NCBI RefSeq assembly: GCF_004342285.1
Contig: NZ_SMCV01000001.1
Location: 434,001-498,000, forward strand
Direction: 5' to 3'
Source: Klebsiella sp. BIGb0138
GTDB taxonomy: Bacteria; Pseudomonadota; Gammaproteobacteria; Enterobacterales; Enterobacteriaceae
DNA: 64,000 nucleotides
Shown here: in pieces, positions 48,765-58,296 of the stretch
Layout of the letters: each line of letters begins with the position of its first letter
Position numbering within the stretch: position 1 is the first letter of the stretch
Notes under the pieces: generated by a model
Told to the model about the DNA's origin: nothing
Seen by the model: the letters and a program-made list of their open reading frames with translations, nothing else
Database searches by the model: none
Position numbers and translations under genes: made by a program

Positions 48765-50612
48765 TTAATGCTTATCGAGGAGCTTCTTCACGTCTTTGCC
48801 ATCCTGGGTATTTTTATTGCGATCCATCCAATCGTTAAGTCGCTGTTTTGCTTCATCCTGCAGCTGTTTGCGCAGGATCTGATCGACCTGCAGGCTATAG
48901 CTCAGCTCGTTCCACTTGCCGTAGATACGCAGCGGAATGGCGGTTTGTTTGAGCCTATCGATGAGCTTGTTTTCGCCTCGCCAGCCGCCCAGGACGCGCA
49001 CGTTAAAGCGCATATCGCACTCTTCTTTCAGCAGGTTCAGGTCGCCCTGCCCGGTCAGCGCCATCATCTTAGACTGTCCCTGCAGGCTCTTTAAGGTCAC
49101 CTGGCCGTGAGTCAGCTGCAATTCGCTGCTCATCGAGTCCAGCTGAGTGGCGTTATCGTAGTTTTCCTGAGCCTGCACATTGGTGCTGCGCTGCACGGCC
49201 TGCTGCACCAGCTGCTGGAAGTTGAGCCCTTCGGTGCGGGTATCGGCCATTTGAATCTGCGCCTCACCCTGCCAGCGGCGACGGAAATCATCGGCATCGA
49301 TTCTTTCGCCGGCGAAATCTCCGCTTAATGAGAGCTTGCCGGTCAGGTTGAGCGAGTAATTAAACGCTTTCAGCAGAGAACTAATCTCAACGTTGTCCAG
49401 CTTCGGCTGGAAAGAGGCCTGCGCCGTTTTGCCCCGGGCATCCAACGAGCCGGGCAGCGATAACGTTCCGCCGTCGAGGTTGCCCTGCAGCTGGTTCACC
49501 GTCAACAGCCCCTGCTGATTGCTGATATCGCTCTTCACCCCGCTAAAGTTCATCCCGCGCCACTGCAACCGATCGGCGGTCAGCGACAGGTGGGCGTTAA
49601 AGCTGCGCAGGCTCGCGTAATCTTCCTGAATGTCGCTATTGGCAATCACCGGCCGCAGCTGTCTTGGCTGACTTTGCCCCTGTTGATTGACCGAGGCGTC
49701 GGTTGCCGGCGTGGCCTGAGCCAGCAGGCTATCCAGATTGAGCATGTTGGCATGAAGATTAAGCTGCCAGTCCGCCTGTTCGCCTAACACCACGCTGGCA
49801 TTCCCGGCAATGTTGCTGCCGTTCGCCGTCAGATTGAGATTATCGAAGCTGATTTTTTTCTCATCCTCCAGCCAGCTCGCCTGCATGCTGCCCTGGCCGC
49901 TGACGCCCTCCGCCGGCAGTTCGGCCCCGCTCAGCTGCCAGTTGAGTTGAGAGATATCTGCTTTCAAAGAGTGGGGATAGTCGCCGCCCTGAACCTCAGC
50001 GGATAAAGAAAGGGCTAAATCACGCTGGTCACGATTGACCCGCCCGGAAAAGTCGAGGGTGGCGTGATGATTTTCATCCTGATCCATCTGCAGATGAATA
50101 TCGCGAACCGTCACCTGTTCGCCGTTTTCATGCTGGAAAAAGAGGACGCTGTCGGCAATCTGCAACTGCCGGACATCATATGACCAACCGCGGTCTTCCG
50201 GGACCTGCGGCAGCGTATTGTCGTGAGGCACCACCGGCGCATCCTGGTCACGCACGGCTTCGGTCTGCGGCGTCAGCTGAATCACTGCGCCTTTGAGCAT
50301 CACCTGCTTGACCTGCAGCTGATGGGAAATGAGCGGCATGAGCGCGACATCCAGACGCATATTGTCAGCTCGCACCACCGGTTCGGCGGCCCCCGGCGCC
50401 GTTAGCGTCATGCGGCCTGAGAGGATGCTCAGCTGCGGCCAGACGTGCCAGCGCAGTGGGCCATCGAGTTCGAGCTGATAACCGCTACGCTCCGCCACCT
50501 TGTGCACCATATAGGCGCGAAAATCGTTGGGATTGACCAGCAATACCAACGCGGTTAGCCCGGCGACAACTACCGCCAGTAAGATCATCAGCGTCGTCAG
50601 AATTCGTCTCAT
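48765..50612 (-). CDS. asmA: AsmA-family protein
   Basis: Inner-membrane-anchored periplasmic protein of 615 residues; AsmA affects outer membrane assembly and lipid/LPS balance, and the family is related to bridge-like lipid transporters. One N-terminal membrane segment (TTLMILLAVVVAGLTALVLL) is followed by a long beta-rich domain with NDFRAYMVHKVAERSGYQLE and LDGPLRWHVWPQLSILSGRM, conserved at the AsmA N-terminus. It is followed by dcd 27 bp upstream, as in E. coli. Confidence 0.96.
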   Translation of the reverse strand: MRRILTTLMILLAVVVAGLTALVLLVNPNDFRAYMVHKVAERSGYQLELDGPLRWHVWPQLSILSGRMTLTAPGAAEPVVRADNMRLDVALMPLISHQLQVKQVMLKGAVIQLTPQTEAVRDQDAPVVPHDNTLPQVPEDRGWSYDVRQLQIADSVLFFQHENGEQVTVRDIHLQMDQDENHHATLDFSGRVNRDQRDLALSLSAEVQGGDYPHSLKADISQLNWQLSGAELPAEGVSGQGSMQASWLEDEKKISFDNLNLTANGSNIAGNASVVLGEQADWQLNLHANMLNLDSLLAQATPATDASVNQQGQSQPRQLRPVIANSDIQEDYASLRSFNAHLSLTADRLQWRGMNFSGVKSDISNQQGLLTVNQLQGNLDGGTLSLPGSLDARGKTAQASFQPKLDNVEISSLLKAFNYSLNLTGKLSLSGDFAGERIDADDFRRRWQGEAQIQMADTRTEGLNFQQLVQQAVQRSTNVQAQENYDNATQLDSMSSELQLTHGQVTLKSLQGQSKMMALTGQGDLNLLKEECDMRFNVRVLGGWRGENKLIDRLKQTAIPLRIYGKWNELSYSLQVDQILRKQLQDEAKQRLNDWMDRNKNTQDGKDVKKLLDKH

Positions 50613-50639
50613 GGCACCCTCAGCACACCGCGTACGTTA

Positions 50640-51221
50640 TCAATCCTTGTCGATCCGGCTCGCCACCGCGCCCTGCTGGTCGCGATATTTGGCGTCTTCA
50701 CGGCGGTTATAAGGCCGTGCCGCCGGGCCTGATAGCGGTTCAAAACTCAATGCGCCGATCGGCATCCCCGGGCGCAGCGCCAGCGGCAGCTTACCGGAAT
50801 TATAGAACTCCAGGACGATGCAGCCAGACCAGCCGGGATCGATCCGGTGCGCGGTCACGTGCACCATCAGTCCCAGCCGCGCCAGAGAGGAGCGCCCGTC
50901 GAGCCAGCCAACGAGATCGGCAGGCAGCGTCACCGATTCAAAGGTGACCGCCAGCGCCAGTTCGCCCGGATGCAGGTAGAACGCTTCGCCTTCCGGCAGC
51001 ACAATTTCTTCGCTCATCACGCGATCCAGCGCCGCGGTGACTTCCGCCTTCGGCCCGCTCAGATCGATAAAGGGGGCGGTGTGGCCGCGAAACGTGCGGA
51101 ATTTATTCCCCAGTCGAACATCGACGGTGGCACCATTAATACGCTCAACGGGTGGACGCGGGCTGATGGATAGCCGCCCCTCATCCAACCAGGCTTCTAT
51201 ATCTCGGTCGCACAGACGCAT
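50640..51221 (-). CDS. dcd: dCTP deaminase
   Basis: Deaminates dCTP to dUTP, the main dUMP source for thymidylate synthesis. 193 residues, the same as in E. coli. It begins [20 protein letters not shown]; the active-site region is [20 protein letters not shown] with the conserved Arg and the catalytic Glu in [10 protein letters not shown]. Located between udk and asmA as in E. coli. Confidence 0.98.
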   Translation of the reverse strand: MRLCDRDIEAWLDEGRLSISPRPPVERINGATVDVRLGNKFRTFRGHTAPFIDLSGPKAEVTAALDRVMSEEIVLPEGEAFYLHPGELALAVTFESVTLPADLVGWLDGRSSLARLGLMVHVTAHRIDPGWSGCIVLEFYNSGKLPLALRPGMPIGALSFEPLSGPAARPYNRREDAKYRDQQGAVASRIDKD

Positions 51222-51311
51222 GAGCTTTCTCCTTTAAGGCATGGCGCCCCTACACCTTCCGGGGCAAAGGGCAATTTGGGTTCTCTTTGCACGTTACACA
51301 ATTCGGTAGTG

Positions 51312-51953
51312 TTATTCAAAGAACTGACTGATTTTTGCCTTCAGAATATCAATCGCGATGCGGTTCTTACCGCCGCGAGGCACAATAATGTCGGCATACT
51401 GTTTGGAGGGGTCAATAAACTGCAGGAACATCGGGCGAACCGTTTTCTGATACTGCGCCATCACCGAGTCCATCGAGCGCCCGCGTTCATTAACATCGCG
51501 CTTGATGCGGCGCATCAGGCAGATATCCAGCGGCGTATCCACGAAGATAGAGAAGCTCAGTTCATTGCGCAGGCGAACATCGGTCAGCAATAAAATTCCT
51601 TCAAGGATAATCACTTTCTTCGGTTCAATGTGGATGGTTTCCGGCATGCGCGTGTGTTCAACGTAGCTGTAAACCGGCAATTCAATCGGCTGGCCGCTTT
51701 TCAGCATCTGCAGATGCTGGAACAGTAAACTGTGGTCCATCGAGCTGGGATGGTCATAGTTCGTTTTAACACGCTCTTCCATCGACAAATGACTTTGATC
51801 TTTGTAGTAGCTGTCTTCCGGAATAACGCCAATATGTTCATCGCCAACCTGTTCACGTAATTCGCGATACAGCGTGCTGGCGATAAGACTTTTTCCCGAA
51901 GCCGATGCGCCGGCGATGCCTATAATGACGCACTGATGAGACGTATCAGTCAT
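51312..51953 (-). CDS. udk: uridine/cytidine kinase
   Basis: Phosphorylates uridine and cytidine in pyrimidine salvage. 213 residues, with P-loop [11 protein letters not shown] at 13-23 and the family segments EDSYYKDQ and DHPSSMDH. It is 90 bp before dcd on the same strand. In E. coli yegE lies between udk and alkA; here the gap is only about 115 bp, so yegE is absent from this position. Confidence 0.98.
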   Translation of the reverse strand: MTDTSHQCVIIGIAGASASGKSLIASTLYRELREQVGDEHIGVIPEDSYYKDQSHLSMEERVKTNYDHPSSMDHSLLFQHLQMLKSGQPIELPVYSYVEHTRMPETIHIEPKKVIILEGILLLTDVRLRNELSFSIFVDTPLDICLMRRIKRDVNERGRSMDSVMAQYQKTVRPMFLQFIDPSKQYADIIVPRGGKNRIAIDILKAKISQFFE

Positions 51954-52068
51954 AAATTTTTGCGACCTGATTAACCTGGATGTATATGGAAGGGTGACGT
52001 TTGACCGTCAAACGCCGCAATTATAGGGATTTCAGCGCGGCGATACCAGTGATATGCACCCTCAAAGG

Positions 52069-52917
52069 CTATTCCGCCGTCGGCGTCCATCCCTCGGTAT
52101 ACCAGATGTGCAGCAATGCGTAAGAACGCAGCGGCTGCCAGCGCCTGGCGTAATGGGCGATACGCGCCGGCGTCATTCCGCTGAAGCGCTGCTTAATCAG
52201 ATAATCATCCGCGAGGAAAATATCCTGCGCCTGCCAGCCGCGCAGGGCAAAATAGCTCGCGGTCCAGCGGCCAATCCCCGGCAGCGTCTGCAGCTGCTTC
52301 ATCCCGGCGTCGATATCGTCCGGCGCCGCCAGCGGTAAAGCGCCACTGAGTGCCGCCTGCGCCAGGTGGATAAGCGCCTCGGCGCGCCGCAGCGACATAC
52401 CGCACGCCTTCAGCGCTGCCGGGTCAGCCAGCGCCAGCCTGTCCGGGGTCGGGAACAGAGAATACCCCGGCACCGCCGCCAGCGGCTCGCCGAAAGCCGC
52501 CACGACCTTTGCCGTCAGCTTCGCCGCCATCGCCACGCTGACCAACTGCCCCAGCACCGCCCGGACCGCTTGTTCAAAAGCATCAAGCGAGCCCGGCAGA
52601 CGCAATCCCGGCCGCGCCTGCGCTAGCGGCCCGAGAACCTGCGCCACCTGCCGCGGGTCGCAGGACAAATCAAACAGCCGCGCGACCCGCCTCAGACACT
52701 CATCGGCGACCGGCAGCAGGCCGTCGGATAACGACACCCGTAATCCTTGCGCCGCATCATCCGCCGTGACCGTAATCAGCCCACGGTGGCCGGCCAGCGC
52801 AAAGCTGCGGCTGTAGGTATCTTCGCTGAACGTTTCGATGCCCGAAACCGCACGCGCACGCAGAAAAGCAAATATCCACTCCCGATCGAAGGGCGGAAGC
52901 CAGGGTAACAGCGTCAT
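52069..52917 (-). CDS. alkA: 3-methyladenine DNA glycosylase II
   Basis: Removes alkylated bases such as 3-methyladenine. 282 residues, as in E. coli AlkA. The helix-hairpin-helix is LQTLPGIGRWTASYFALRGW (209-228) and the catalytic Asp is D238 in FLADDYLIKQ. N-terminal MTLLPWLPPFDREWIFAFLR is typical. Divergent from yegD. Confidence 0.97.
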   Translation of the reverse strand: MTLLPWLPPFDREWIFAFLRARAVSGIETFSEDTYSRSFALAGHRGLITVTADDAAQGLRVSLSDGLLPVADECLRRVARLFDLSCDPRQVAQVLGPLAQARPGLRLPGSLDAFEQAVRAVLGQLVSVAMAAKLTAKVVAAFGEPLAAVPGYSLFPTPDRLALADPAALKACGMSLRRAEALIHLAQAALSGALPLAAPDDIDAGMKQLQTLPGIGRWTASYFALRGWQAQDIFLADDYLIKQRFSGMTPARIAHYARRWQPLRSYALLHIWYTEGWTPTAE

Positions 52918-53052
52918 CGTTTCTCCTTATTAATTGCCTCAATGATAGACGTTCTGCGTCCGCCGTACCTTGCTTTTAAATTCCAGTTGTCGCCGCGACG
53001 GCAATCCGCTAAAGTCGCCCCCCTTCTCACTGGCATGGGGATTTTTCAGGTC

Positions 53053-54405
53053 ATGTTTATTGGTTTTGACTACGGAACCGCCAACTGTTCGGTTGCCGTA
53101 ATGCGGGATAATCGTCCGCAGCTGTTAACGTTGGAAAACGGCAGCAAGCTGCTGCCATCAATGTTGTCGGCACCCACCCGCGAAGCGGTCAGCGAATGGC
53201 TCTACCGCCATCATGACGTGCCGACCAACGGCGACGAAAACCAGGCGCTGCTGCGTCGCGCGATTAACTTCAACCGCGAGGAAGACATCGACGTGCTCGG
53301 CAACAGCGTCCAGTTTGGCCTCGCCTCGTTGCATCAGTACGTCGATGACCCGGAAGAAGTGTACTTCGTTAAATCCCCCAAATCGTTCCTCGGCGCCAGC
53401 GGCCTGAAGCCGCAGCAGGTCGCGCTGTTTGAGGATCTGGTCTGCGCCATGATGCTGCACATTAAACAGCAGGCGCAAACCCAGCTCACGGAGACCATCG
53501 ACCAGGCGGTGATTGGCCGGCCGATTAACTTCCAGGGACTGGGCGGCGATGAGGCTAACGCCCAGGCGCAAGGGATCCTCGAGCGCGCGGCAAAACGCGC
53601 CGGTTTTCGCGACGTGGTCTTTCAGTTTGAGCCGGTGGCCGCCGGGCTGGATTTCGAAGCGACCCTCAGCGAAGAAAAACGCGTGCTGGTCGTCGATATC
53701 GGCGGCGGGACCACCGACTGTTCGCTGCTGCTGATGGGGCCGCAGTGGCGCGAGCAAGCCGACCGTCAGCAAAGTTTACTCGGCCACAGCGGCTGCCGCG
53801 TTGGCGGTAACGACCTTGATATCGCCCTGGCCTTTAAATGCCTGATGCCGCTGCTGGGAATGGGCGGCGAAACCGAAAAAGGGATCGCCTTACCGGTTCT
53901 GCCGTGGTGGAACGCGGTCGCGATCAACGATGTTCCGGCGCAAACGGATTTCTACAGCAGCGCCAACGGGCGGCTGCTCAATGATTTGCTGCGCGATGCC
54001 CGCGAGAGCGAAAAAGTCGCGCTGCTGCTGAAGGTCTGGCGCCAGCGTCTGGGCTATCGGCTGGTACGCAGCGCGGAAGAGAGTAAAATCGCCCTCTCCG
54101 CACAGGAAAGCGTCACCGCCGAGCTGCCGTTTATCAGCAGCGAGCTGGCCACCGCCATCAGCCAGCAGGGGCTGGAAACGGCGCTAAACCAGCCGCTGGC
54201 GCGCATCATGGAGCAGGTCCAGCTGGCGCTGGACAACAGCCGTGAAACGCCGGATGTGATCTACCTCACCGGCGGCAGCGCGCGCTCGCCGCTGATTAAG
54301 AAAGCGCTGGCGGCCCACCTGCCGGGGATTCCGATTGCCGGCGGCGATGATTTTGGCTCGGTCACCGCTGGCCTGGCCCGCTGGGCGCAGGTGGTGTTCG
54401 CATAA
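53053..54405 (+). CDS. yegD: Hsp70-family ATPase-like chaperone YegD
   Basis: A 450-residue protein of the actin/Hsp70 ATPase fold lacking the substrate-binding domain of DnaK. Phosphate motifs: MFIGFDYGTANCSVAVMRDN at the N-terminus, VLVVDIGGGTTDCSLLLMGP in the middle and VIYLTGGSARSPLIKKAL near the end. The open frame begins at 52942, but the ATG at 53053 matches the E. coli start and length. The precise client is unknown. Confidence 0.95.
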   Translation: MFIGFDYGTANCSVAVMRDNRPQLLTLENGSKLLPSMLSAPTREAVSEWLYRHHDVPTNGDENQALLRRAINFNREEDIDVLGNSVQFGLASLHQYVDDPEEVYFVKSPKSFLGASGLKPQQVALFEDLVCAMMLHIKQQAQTQLTETIDQAVIGRPINFQGLGGDEANAQAQGILERAAKRAGFRDVVFQFEPVAAGLDFEATLSEEKRVLVVDIGGGTTDCSLLLMGPQWREQADRQQSLLGHSGCRVGGNDLDIALAFKCLMPLLGMGGETEKGIALPVLPWWNAVAINDVPAQTDFYSSANGRLLNDLLRDARESEKVALLLKVWRQRLGYRLVRSAEESKIALSAQESVTAELPFISSELATAISQQGLETALNQPLARIMEQVQLALDNSRETPDVIYLTGGSARSPLIKKALAAHLPGIPIAGGDDFGSVTAGLARWAQVVFA

Positions 54406-54406
54406 T

Positions 54407-54435
54407 GACGACGGGGCTGCCCCTGCCCCGTCGTC
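54407..54435 (+). terminator. hairpin after yegD
   Basis: An 11-bp perfect stem GACGACGGGGC/GCCCCGTCGTC with a 7-nt loop immediately follows the yegD stop. There is no clear T-run afterwards, so it is either an imperfect terminator or an mRNA 3' end protector. Confidence 0.6.
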
Positions 54436-54902
54436 CTGCCCGGTAATACCGCTACACGGTGCTGAACCAGAAACAGCCGGAATAGCGATGAATATTCACC
54501 GGGCCGGTTATCACCGCACTCTCTGTTCTGTCGGAACGGCGGTATTGCCATGCGCAGGCAATAAATGCAGTTTACCCGGCCGCGGTTTTTATCACCGTAA
54601 TAACCCCTTGGGTAGCAGATTTTTATATCGCCGAAACTCTGCCATAAAGTCATATCACAACCTGTTTCCGCCGTTCGTCGCTACACCCCTTGACTGGCGG
54701 GACCTGGCAGACAGGTCAGGTCAGTTCAGGCCGGTGCAAATAATACTGGAATAATCGCGGCGCTCCCCGCAGAATGCTTCGTCGTCTTAATCTACGAATT
54801 TATTTCCCGGGTTCCGGGGAATGGTCCGTGCCAGCAGCAGACATTATTGCCTGTTTATCTCGCCGTTATTTATCCATGCCACAGGGGGCGTGTTTAACTC
54901 GT
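54436..54902. other. intergenic region before histidine kinase
   Basis: About 470 bp without a supported gene. Near 54715 there are short repeated CAGGTCAG steps. The promoter of the two-component genes should lie here. The short open frame spanning much of it has no domain. Confidence 0.45.
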
Positions 54903-56879
54903 ATGCGCGCTATTCTTGATCCAGAGAAACCCGCAGTCTGGGGCAGCAGATTTCTGATCTGGGCCTGCTGCGCCGTACTTATTAGCCTTCAGTTTCTTGC
55001 CCACGCAGGAGCCGAAATCCGCCAGATCGGGATCGATACTCCGGTACAGTGGTACGCCGATAACGACGGTACAATGACCCTGAATGCGTTTCTCTCTCTA
55101 CCGGAGAACAGCCTGAATTCGGGGCAGCACATCCCCTCATTTGGCTATTCGTCAAAAACATACTGGCTAAAGACCTCGTTGCCGGCAGCCTACTTCAACG
55201 GAGAACCACGCTGGCTACAGCTTGGCCCCTCCTTTGTCGATCATCTCAGCGTTTTCTATCGCCCTGCGGGTAAAGACCGGCCGTGGATTAAAAAGGAGTT
55301 TGGCGATCGCTCAGCGAGCAGAGAGAGCGATCTCGACTACCGTGAAAGCGTGCTGATTTTGCCCCCGCCCCCGGATCCGGCAGGTTACGAGGTGGTTTTC
55401 CGCATCCAGAGCAGCAGCACCCTGATCCTGCTGGCAACGCTCTCTTCGCCGCAGGAATTTGTGCAGTCCGCAACCCAGGATAGCGCATTCTGGAGCTTTT
55501 ACTTTGGTCTGGCCGTGATTGCCAGCGGTATTGCCCTGTGGCTTGCCGTTTTGTTGCGCCGTCGCTTACTGTGGGGGATCTGCTTATTTTCCCTCAACTA
55601 TCCGCTGGTGGCGGCTCTGCACGGCTACCCGGAATGGTTTTTTGGCGACGCCGCTCTCCCCGTTCAGGACGCGATGGTCAGCTACCTGTCGTTACTCAGT
55701 TACGCCACTGCGCTGTGGCTGCATAGCGAAATTTTTGATCTCAAAAACAATATGCCGCGATTACATCAGCTGCTGCTCGCCGCTATTGGTTTAAATATTC
55801 TGCTTCTCGCTAGCGTTCCGCTGGGCTTTTACGGGTTGTCCATGCAGATTGAGGCCGGGATATTCTTTGTCGTCGCCCCCATCCTACTGGTGACCTCATG
55901 GGCGCTGTGGCGACGCAAAGCCATTGATCTGAACACCCTGCTGCTGGGGTTGCTTCCTCCCCTGTATGTTATTTCCGCCGCGCTGGCGCTCCTGTCCGTC
56001 CACGGTGTGATTCCCTTTCATAACGCGATTTACTCCACCTGGCAGTATGCGCTCATCATTCATATCATCACCGTGCTGATCATTGCGGTTCTGCGCATCC
56101 GCGCCGAAAACCGCAGGTTGATACAGAAACAGCAGTTGGCGCGAGAGTTACAAATTGAACGCGAGGCAAACTTTCAGCAACGGCAGTTTATGGGCATGGT
56201 AGCGCACGAATTCCGCACGCCGTTATCAGTGATTCAGGCCGCGCTGGAAAATCTGCGTCTCTGTTCCCCGGTCCCCGCGCAGGAGCCCCGCCTGGATCGC
56301 ATGCAGCGGGCAACGACGCGCCTGGTGCAGTTAACCGATAATTGCCTGGCCGATGCCCGCCTCTCTTCCCGTGCGCTACATGTGGATAAGCAAGATTCGG
56401 AGCTGTTATCGCTGATCAATATGGCCGCGACGGTGGTCGACCTCTCTTTGCACCATTATCTTACCGTGACTTTAGCAGGACACCGCGTGACGCCAGAAAC
56501 CCGCTCTCCGGTTCTCTTTATAGACAGCGGGTTGCTCTGTATTGCCCTTGCTAACCTGCTTGATAATGCAGTGAAGTATTCTCCGTCGGGGGAAATTGCT
56601 ATCGATATTTGCCAGGAGCTGAACCACTGTGAAATACGGATCCGTGACCAGGGGCCTGGCATTGCCGTTGACCAGGTTGAGCCTATTTTTGAGCGCTATC
56701 AGCGAGGCGTAATCCACGGCGCGACCCCGGCAGGAACCGGCCTTGGCCTGTACGTCGCCCGGCAAATCGTACAGGCTCACGGCGGAGAGCTGCGGTTGGC
56801 GAAGAACAGCCCGGCGGGATGCGAATTCGCACTTACGCTCCCCCGCCCTGATCCGCATCAGCAGAGAGAAAAATCATGA
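54903..56879 (+). CDS. 7TMR-DISM-type hybrid-free sensor histidine kinase
   Basis: A sensor kinase of about 658 residues. A signal-like segment (FLIWACCAVLISLQFLAHAGA) precedes a periplasmic 7TMR-DISMED2-like domain containing WLKTSLPAAYFNGEPRWLQL and DHLSVFYR; then seven hydrophobic segments (from FYFGLAVIASGIALWLAVLL to LIIHIITVLIIAVLRI), a short coiled coil, the HisKA box FMGMVAHEFRTPLSVIQAAL and a HATPase domain with NLLDNAVKYSPSG (N box), RIRDQGPGI (G1) and GTGLGLYVARQI (G2). The ligand is unknown; DISMED2 domains are thought to bind carbohydrates. The upstream frame reaches 54774, but a start at 54903 puts the signal sequence near the N-terminus. The stop overlaps the regulator start (ATGA). 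Confidence 0.87.
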   Translation: MRAILDPEKPAVWGSRFLIWACCAVLISLQFLAHAGAEIRQIGIDTPVQWYADNDGTMTLNAFLSLPENSLNSGQHIPSFGYSSKTYWLKTSLPAAYFNGEPRWLQLGPSFVDHLSVFYRPAGKDRPWIKKEFGDRSASRESDLDYRESVLILPPPPDPAGYEVVFRIQSSSTLILLATLSSPQEFVQSATQDSAFWSFYFGLAVIASGIALWLAVLLRRRLLWGICLFSLNYPLVAALHGYPEWFFGDAALPVQDAMVSYLSLLSYATALWLHSEIFDLKNNMPRLHQLLLAAIGLNILLLASVPLGFYGLSMQIEAGIFFVVAPILLVTSWALWRRKAIDLNTLLLGLLPPLYVISAALALLSVHGVIPFHNAIYSTWQYALIIHIITVLIIAVLRIRAENRRLIQKQQLARELQIEREANFQQRQFMGMVAHEFRTPLSVIQAALENLRLCSPVPAQEPRLDRMQRATTRLVQLTDNCLADARLSSRALHVDKQDSELLSLINMAATVVDLSLHHYLTVTLAGHRVTPETRSPVLFIDSGLLCIALANLLDNAVKYSPSGEIAIDICQELNHCEIRIRDQGPGIAVDQVEPIFERYQRGVIHGATPAGTGLGLYVARQIVQAHGGELRLAKNSPAGCEFALTLPRPDPHQQREKS

Positions 56880-57571
56880 CATTACGCGTGGCGATCGTTG
56901 AAGACAGCGCCGACCTGCTCGATGAACTCTTAGCCTTTCTGCGCTACCGCGGCTTCGACGCATGGGGCGCGCACAGCGCAGAGGCATTCTGGCGGCAGCT
57001 GCATCGCGCCCCGGTGGATGTGGTGCTGATCGATATCGGTCTGCCAGGAGAAGATGGCTTCAGCGTGCTGGAGTACTTACATGAGCTTGGCGAATACGGA
57101 CTAATCGTCATTACGGCCAGAGGACATGAACAGGACAAGCTGCGGGCCTTGAACCTTGGGGCAGATTGCTATCTCATCAAACCGGTTAATTTTTCCGACC
57201 TCGCAGAAACCATTCATGCGCTGGGCAACCGTCAGGGCCAGCATCAGGCGTTGCCCGCCACTTCCACAGCCGCTTCCTCTCTGCCCGTTCCTTCCAACTG
57301 GATACTACAGGCTGAGAGCCTGGTTGCCCCTTCCGGGCTTATTTTGCCGCTCACGCAGCAAGAGCACCGGCTCATGGCGCAGCTGATGCGCAACCACAAT
57401 GAGATCTGCCGTAAGGTGGATCTGCACGCCTCTCTTTTTCCCGATGAAGCTGAGCCGGAGCTGCACAGAATTGACGTGGTCATCAGTCGCCTGCGCCACA
57501 AGGCACGTCTTCACGGGATCCATTTACCCATCCGCGCCATTTTTGGCAAAGGGCTGGCGTTTGTCCCCTGA
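56876..57571 (+). CDS. OmpR-like response regulator
   Basis: Partner of the kinase; 231 residues. Receiver domain with acidic pocket E9/D10, phosphoacceptor D53 in VVLIDIGLPGEDG and the conserved Lys in CYLIKPVN. The C-terminal domain has a winged-helix of the trans-reg-C type (LPLTQQEHRLMAQLMRN ... RIDVVISRLRHKA ... IFGKGLAFVP). The 4-nt overlap with the kinase gene shows they are one transcript. Targets are unknown; the small membrane protein gene downstream is a candidate. Confidence 0.92.
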   Translation: MTLRVAIVEDSADLLDELLAFLRYRGFDAWGAHSAEAFWRQLHRAPVDVVLIDIGLPGEDGFSVLEYLHELGEYGLIVITARGHEQDKLRALNLGADCYLIKPVNFSDLAETIHALGNRQGQHQALPATSTAASSLPVPSNWILQAESLVAPSGLILPLTQQEHRLMAQLMRNHNEICRKVDLHASLFPDEAEPELHRIDVVISRLRHKARLHGIHLPIRAIFGKGLAFVP

Positions 57572-58001
57572 TGCTTCCCATAGCCGCTTCGACCCGCAGT
57601 CCTCCTCGCGGTTCGGATTAATGACCATCAGGTTATGTATTTTGCCATCATTGTTAATTTTTTCTCATTTTTTGAGAGGAATGAGAGAAATGAGACTGAC
57701 GGAAAATTAAGAATTTTCTTACATTGACCTGACGCCGCGAACGTACTACCTAAAATTCTCTGGCATATTGACGGAGTATCTGAAGAGCTCAGTCCCGCCG
57801 AACGGGCCATTTACCCACTGTTTTACCCGGTGGGATATCCTGGCCTGCAGCGACACAGAGCTTTCAGGTTAACGATCCGGCGGTCTGGCGCTACAGGAGC
57901 CACGACGACTAAAGCATTACGCGGAATAACAGAATAAAGATATTCGCGTCGGCACTTCTGTACATTTTTACACCATATCATTCAGTTAAGGGAAACCTAT
58001 C
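57572..58001. other. intergenic region before small membrane protein gene
   Basis: About 430 bp. Near 57660-57700 there are repeated GAGA-rich steps (GAGAGGAATGAGAGAAATGAG). No supported gene. It probably carries the promoter of the 46-residue protein at 58002. Confidence 0.45.
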
Positions 58002-58142
58002 ATGGTCATGCAAACGTGGTTAGCCTTGTTGCTCTGCGTATTTTTTCTCGGCATCTCCGTTTACAGTCTTATTTCTTATATCAAAGACCGAAGAAAACAA
58101 AAGATCCCCTTTGCCTATAAGAAAGCGCCGCGCAGAAAATAA
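58002..58142 (+). CDS. 46-residue single-pass membrane protein
   Basis: Begins MVMQTWLALLLCVFFLGISV and continues YSLISYIKDRRKQKIPFAYK, then KAPRRK. One strong membrane segment (about residues 5-27) is followed by a highly basic tail, so the C-terminus is likely in the cytoplasm. AAGGGA lies eight bases before the ATG. It is between the two-component genes and a LuxR-type regulator on the same strand. I do not recognise a characterised family; small membrane proteins like this occur in Klebsiella annotations. It may modulate a membrane partner such as the kinase, but that is a guess. Confidence 0.7.
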   Translation: MVMQTWLALLLCVFFLGISVYSLISYIKDRRKQKIPFAYKKAPRRK

Positions 58143-58296
58143 CCCTGAGAGCTGCGCAACTTTCTGATATCTGCCATGAAAAGGACGATAATCCTTTCAT
58201 GAATATTATTTTCTCGCTGACAAAGCTATTGCCGTATACACCCGGAAGGTGGCTCGCAGCCTGGCGGTTATGTTGATTTATCAGGAAAGTAACGAA

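Noticed and set aside
48116-48838. Series of open frames through REP array B with Arg/Pro-rich translations
   Set aside because: They are translations of GC-rich repeat units; they recur with the repeat and have no ribosome binding sites or domains.
53158-53772. 204-residue frame opposite yegD
   Set aside because: Antisense shadow of a GC-rich conserved gene.
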